Assembly: GCF_024679245.1 (NCBI RefSeq)
Contig: NC_090177.1
Location: forward strand, 26,722,632-26,786,631
DNA: 64,000 bases
Reading direction: 5' to 3'
Origin: Pseudorasbora parva
Taxonomy: Eukaryota > Chordata > Actinopteri > Cypriniformes > Gobionidae
Shown: in pieces, positions 61,973 through 64,000 of the stretch
Position numbering within the stretch: position 1 is the first letter of the stretch
How the letters are laid out: the number at the start of each line of letters is the position of its first letter
Notes under the pieces: generated by a model
The model's input: the letters and a program-made list of their open reading frames with translations, nothing else
Told to the model about the DNA's origin: nothing
The model's database searches: none
Translations under genes and position numbers: made by a program

Positions 61973-63141
61973 AAGTATTGGGACACCATCCCACACTATT
62001 CCAATCAAGGTCACATGAGTATAAAATCAAGCACCTAGGCATGCAGACTTCTACAAACATTAATGAAAGAATGGGTCGCTCTCAGGAGCTCAAGCGTGGT
62101 ACCGCGATCGGTTGCCACCTGTGCAATAAGTCCATTCATGAAATTTCCTTACTACTAAATATTTCACATCAACTTAATGGTATTATAACAAAGTGGAAGC
62201 AATTGGGAACAACAGCAAAGGGCATGTAAAAATCACAGAGCAGGTTCAGTGCATGCTGAAATGCACAGTGTGCAGAAGTCACCAACTTTCTGCAGAGTCA
62301 ATAGCTTAAGACCACCAAACTTTGTGTGGCCTTCAGATTAGCTCAAGAACAGTGTGCAGTGAGCTTCATGGAATGGGTTTCCATGGCCGAGCAGCTTCAT
62401 CCAAGCCTTACATCACCTAGAACAATAAAAAGCGTCGGATACAGTGGTAAAGCACACCGCTACTGGACCATAGAGCAGTGGAGACATTTTCTCTGGAGAC
62501 GTGTTCTCTGCAGTGATGAATCCCACTTCTCTGTTTGGCAATCCGATGAGTCTGGGTTTGGTAGTTGCCAAGAGAACGGTACTTGTCTGACTGCATTGTG
62601 CCAAGTGTAAAAGTTTGGTGGAGGGGGATTATGGTGTGGGGGTATTTTTCAGGGGTTGGGATTGGCCCCTTAGTTCCAGGGAAATGAACTCTTAATGCTT
62701 CAGCATACCAATACATTTTGGACAATTTCATACTCCCAATTTTGTGGGAATAGTTTGGGGTTCCAACATGACTGGTGCACAAAGCAAAGTAAGATCCATA
62801 AAGATATGGATGTGTGAGTTTTGGTGTGGAGGAGTCCTGACCTCAAACCAATAGAATACCTCTGGGACGAATTAGAGCGGAGACTGCGAGTCCAACATCA
62901 GTGCCTGACCTCACAAAAAAGAACTGCACTTCTAGAAAAAGGGTAAAAAAAAAAAAAAAATCCCATGAACACACTCCTAAACCTTGTAGAAAAGCCTTCC
63001 CAGATGAGTTTAAGCTGTTACAGCTGCAAAGGGTGGCCCAACTCCATATTAAACCTAAACTAAACAGATTAAGAATGGGATGTCATTAAATTCATATGCA
63101 TGTCAAGGTCAGCCGTCCCAAAACTTTTGGCAATATAATGT
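61973..63141 (+). mobile_element. Degraded Tc1-like transposon
   Basis: The left end 'aagtattgggacacc' pairs with the inverted right end 'gtcccaaaacttttggcaa'. Between them lie transposase pieces: ELKRGTAIGCHLCNKSIHEI, IITKWKQLGTTAKG, LCSDESHFSVWQSDESGF, LKPIEYLWDELERRL. Stops and frameshifts are frequent. Confidence 0.8.
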
Positions 63142-63599
63142 ATATAGTTACTAGCCATTAATTAAAATTATAAATATTATATACAATTATGCTAAAAAAT
63201 AAATAAATAAAAATCACACTACAATTGACAGCAAGAATGTGAATGTCTTTGGTCGGTTCAGTTTTATCTTATAATTCAGTTCTGCTCAGTTTTGTCACGC
63301 ATGAGGAAATGTATCTCTTGCAAAACAGCAGTTTATTGGAATCCTACACCTGACCCTGACTGTCTCCAAACAGATGATACTGCAAGAGTATGTCTCTTTA
63401 AATGCGCAGTAAAGGGTCAGCTCTGACTGTATGCTGTTTTGTAGCTTGCAAAATTTAAAATTTAATTACGCAGGGGGATGGAGTGGGAGTGTGGCCGCAG
63501 GCAGCGATTCCTCATTTAGGGTGGGCAGTCACATGCCTCTGTCAAAACATATTAACCCCGTCTCCTCTCCACGTTCCAGCAGTGAGGATTATGTTGAGA

Positions 63600-63604
63600 G
63601 AGTT

Positions 63605-63665
<61 letters not shown>

Positions 63666-63697
63666 AGAGAGAGAGAGAGAGCGAGAGAGAGAGAGAG

Positions 63698-63784
<87 letters not shown>
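63600..63784. repeat. Long (GA)n microsatellite, interrupted
   Basis: About 185 bp of GA with scattered GG, AAGG and GC interruptions. The RERERE/SLSLSL ORFs across it are artefacts. Confidence 0.97.
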
Positions 63785-63786
<2 letters not shown>

Positions 63787-64000
63787 ACTGGGAGTCGTTT
63801 CTACTGTAGATCAGCCACTGATAATCATAAATTCAGTCATCTTCTCTTTAGCGAAGAATGCCAAATCAACTGTGATTCCTGCATCCTAAGACACAGACTG
63901 GAATATTAGTGATGAAGGTTGATTGCGAATGTGTGAGGGTCAGGTTTCCTGTGGTTTGTGCTGCTTAAGTGTGTGACTCAGCAGTCTATTCAGAGATCTC

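Noticed and set aside
63431..63889. RERERE and SLSLSL ORFs up to 152 aa
   Set aside because: Translations of the (GA)n microsatellite.

Overview
The window is vertebrate, fish-type nuclear DNA. Coding sequence is split into short exons with GT-AG introns. The rest is AT-rich and filled with microsatellites and with Tc1-like and small palindromic DNA transposons of the sort abundant in cyprinid fishes. A carp/goldfish/zebrafish-like species is my inference. No bacterial, viral, CRISPR or operon-like content was seen.

Three protein-coding genes could be reconstructed, all on the minus strand. From high to low coordinates they are: the 3' part of a NOL4/NOL4L-family gene (six exons, 43782 down to 36288, probably nol4l); a complete srms-like tyrosine kinase (eight exons, 28436 to 16093, 493 aa); and a complete ptk6 (BRK)-like tyrosine kinase (eight exons, 15067 to 5699, 508 aa). 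All coding exons join in frame with canonical splice sites. The two kinases are head-to-tail with about 1 kb between them. They share the SH3-SH2-kinase layout and every intron phase, so they are an old tandem duplicate. I recall PTK6 and SRMS being adjacent in the same order in mammals and NOL4L lying on the same human chromosome arm (20q), which supports the names.

Layout: 1-5.5 kb, repeats downstream of ptk6; 5.5-15.1 kb, ptk6; 15.1-16.1 kb, short intergenic spacer; 16.1-28.4 kb, srms; 28.4-31.4 kb, intergenic; about 31.4-36.3 kb, probable long 3' UTR of nol4l; 36.3-43.8 kb, nol4l exons; 43.8-64 kb, a 5' intron of nol4l with no recognisable exon, holding microsatellites and transposons.

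The richest non-genic signal is transposon layering. A 624-bp element sits inside a Tc1-like element. Two unrelated palindromic elements are both flanked by the octamer CTTTAAGG. A 767-bp element with a near-perfect 8-bp duplication lies inside a larger inverted-repeat shell. Several families are bounded by TTAA. I found no convincing undescribed biological system. The most interesting protein-level points are the cysteine-rich N-terminal module shared by the two kinases, which human PTK6 lacks, and an Ala in the third glycine position of the Ptk6 P-loop.
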